Source: CAZUSO01 sp964622775
GTDB taxonomy: Bacteria; Bacteroidota; Bacteroidia; Chitinophagales; Chitinophagaceae
Length of the DNA stretch: 6,864 nt
Direction: 5' to 3'
NCBI GenBank assembly: GCA_964622775.1
Contig: CAZUSO010000101.1
Location: 1 to 6,864, forward strand
A model generated the notes under the pieces. That model was not told where the DNA came from. It saw only the letters and a list, made by a program, of their open reading frames with translations, and ran no database searches. A program made the translations under genes and the position numbers. Shown one piece after another: positions 5,934 through 6,864 of this stretch; within the stretch, counting starts at the first letter, position 1; the number at the start of each line of letters is the position of its first letter.

Positions 5934-6587
5934 CTATTTACGCAGGCTCTTTCCCATCGTAACAGCCAGCAACTCGAAACTTTCCCCTATACGATTGGTC
6001 GCATCAAAATTCTGAACCCGGTTGGCCACATCCATAGCGGTACCGACACCACCCGGAATCCATTTTGAACCCTTAGGTGCTTTCGATTCTCCTTTAACTC
6101 CTTTGACGGACCCTTTGGCTACGATATTGCTGCGATTGGCATTTTCGGCTATCACAATATCGAAATCTACCAGAGCAGGTTTTGTGCCGAAATAGCGCCC
6201 CTTTCCGAGATCAATATTATGAGGCGTAAGAATAATGACATATTGAGCAGATGTGTTTTCAGCGCTTGCCGTTATTTTTTCTTTGCTGGCTTTAGTGAAA
6301 TGTTCGCTGAAACGCAACATATATTTTTCCTTTTTTGCATTTTCCCAGTTCTCGCAAAAAGCATCCCCGGCACCGGCTTTTTCCGCATTGTCGGTCTTTC
6401 TTCTTTCTTCTAAGAAAGTTTTTTCCGGCACACCTGAAACCATCAGATTGTCCTCATAAAGAATCTCGGTCGCTACGGAAGCCTGACCGGATAAAACATT
6501 AATACTGCCGGTTTCCCATTGGATTTTTTGAGCATGAATAACCGGTGTTATTGCTAATGCAAGCAGGAATACAAGGATCTTTTTCAT
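5934..6587 (-). CDS. Secreted protein of unknown function, 217 aa
   Basis: I do not recognise the family. The start ATG 6587 gives a clear signal peptide, MKKILVFLLALAITPVIHA, with cleavage before Q20 in the sequence HA|QK; there is no lipobox cysteine, so the protein should be periplasmic or secreted rather than a lipoprotein. The mature part (198 residues) is soluble. It has a charged segment rich in E, K and A (about 52-108, PEKTFLEERRKTDNAEKAGAGDAFCENWENAKKEKY in several pieces), one cysteine (C78), a beta-like core (SAQYVIILTPHNIDLG, 113-128; ALVDFDIVIAENANRSNIVAKGSVKG, 138-163), a K/G-rich linker (164-180) and a helical C-terminus. The alternating strands around 115-160 suggest a small beta-sandwich or sheet, but this is only a guess from pattern. 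The gene stands alone, with its own likely promoter. Confidence 0.85.
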   Translation of the reverse strand: MKKILVFLLALAITPVIHAQKIQWETGSINVLSGQASVATEILYEDNLMVSGVPEKTFLEERRKTDNAEKAGAGDAFCENWENAKKEKYMLRFSEHFTKASKEKITASAENTSAQYVIILTPHNIDLGKGRYFGTKPALVDFDIVIAENANRSNIVAKGSVKGVKGESKAPKGSKWIPGGVGTAMDVANRVQNFDATNRIGESFELLAVTMGKSLRK

Positions 6588-6609
6588 TGTTATCTTATTT
6601 TGTCAGCGG

Positions 6610-6640
6610 CGAAAATAAGCCACACCATTACGCTGCACAA
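6610..6640 (-). promoter_or_regulatory. Candidate promoter of the 217-aa secreted-protein gene, overlapped by a dyad
   Basis: Read on the minus strand: TTG (6640-6638), 20-bp spacer, TATTTTCG (6617-6610), one mismatch from TAnnTTTG. Transcription would start near 6603, about 15 nt before the ATG at 6587. A small dyad, ATACC (6640-6644) with GGTAT (6653-6657) and inner CC/GG pairs, touches the upstream box and could be an operator; this is weak. Confidence 0.35.
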
Positions 6641-6657
6641 TACCACCCTGGCGGTAT

Positions 6658-6768
6658 ATTTATAGCAGACCCTGACAGGTAATTTGATAATGAATAACAG
6701 AATTCTTTGAAAAATCCGAATATTTCTGTTTCTCCTGATTTCGGGGATAATTTTTTGAAACGATTTAT
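6658..6768. other. Short AT-rich gap before the right-edge element
   Basis: This is non-coding sequence between the upstream region of the secreted-protein gene and the IS1-like end. No terminator, RNA gene or clear repeat was seen. If the element starting at 6769 is an insertion sequence, the last 8-9 bases here (about 6760-6768) would be one half of its target duplication. Confidence 0.4.
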
Positions 6769-6864
6769 GGCATTAGTAACTAAATAATGATTTAATTTAT
6801 TTTTTTAGCAAAAAAATAATTATGGTTGACTACTGTCCAAAATGCAAAAGCACCGAAAGGGTAA
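6769..6864 (+). mobile_element. Probable left end of an IS1-family insertion sequence (partial)
   Basis: A motif starting GG at 6769 (GGCATTAGTAAC...) has TGATTTA at its positions 20-26, exactly where E. coli IS1 has TGATTTA behind its left inverted repeat as I remember it. About 15 of the first 26 bases agree with that remembered IS1 end. A zinc-ribbon ORF starts at position 54 of the element, close to the position of insA in IS1 (about 56). The right end and the catalytic domain are outside the window, so the call rests on spacing, partial end similarity and the CPxC motif. Confidence 0.45.
6822..6864 (+). CDS. Start of a zinc-ribbon protein, possibly IS1-type transposase (partial, runs off right edge)
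   Basis: ATG at 6822 opens MVDYCPKCKSTERV up to the window end (14 codons plus one base). The CPKC knuckle at residues 5-8 is the first half of a zinc ribbon. IS1-family InsA proteins start in this way, with CPxC near the N-terminus followed by a short S/T-rich turn and later a second CxxC, which cannot be seen here. Alternatives are other small zinc-ribbon proteins. The leader is a run of A and T with no Shine-Dalgarno. Confidence 0.5.
   Translation, partial: MVDYCPKCKSTERV

Overview
The window looks like a chromosomal segment of a Bacteroidota bacterium, probably in the Chitinophagales/Sphingobacteriales range. The signs are: two exported proteins with signal peptides cut before glutamine (HA|Q, the 'Bacteroidetes Q-rule'); a large surface protein of the type exported by type IX secretion; absence of Shine-Dalgarno sequences; promoters that fit TTG-N20-TAnnTTTG rather than the E. 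coli pattern; and AT-rich gene gaps full of short palindromes. The genus cannot be read from the sequence.

Layout from left to right. Bases 1-757 (minus) hold the N-terminal third or less of a secreted adhesin-like protein that runs off the left edge. An AT-rich 556-bp gap separates it from a divergent small XRE-type helix-turn-helix regulator (1314-1706, plus). A 566-bp gap follows that carries degenerate repeat material and a doubtful small ORF. Next is a solitary LutC/LUD-domain gene (2273-2932, plus), which converges with a 20-bp gap on a large CPA2 cation:proton antiporter (2953-5262, minus). This antiporter has an extra membrane block and two C-terminal RCK_C (TrkA-C) domains but no NAD-binding RCK_N domain. 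A 671-bp gap (5263-5933) is crowded with inverted repeats, including a perfect 16-bp stem with a TAT loop. Then comes an unrecognised 217-residue secreted protein (5934-6587, minus). At the right edge, a zinc-ribbon ORF (M..CPKC) begins at 6822, about 54 bp from a GG-starting motif that resembles the left end of IS1-family insertion sequences.

Nothing here forms an evident multi-gene pathway. Each gene appears to be its own transcription unit: the strands alternate and the gaps are long except at the convergent LUD/antiporter pair. I see no tRNA, rRNA, CRISPR array or recognisable defence system. The most notable items are the repeat island upstream of the antiporter, a repeat shared by two gaps 3.8 kb apart, the nested domain layout of the left-edge adhesin, the antiporter's tandem RCK_C architecture and the probable IS1-like end.
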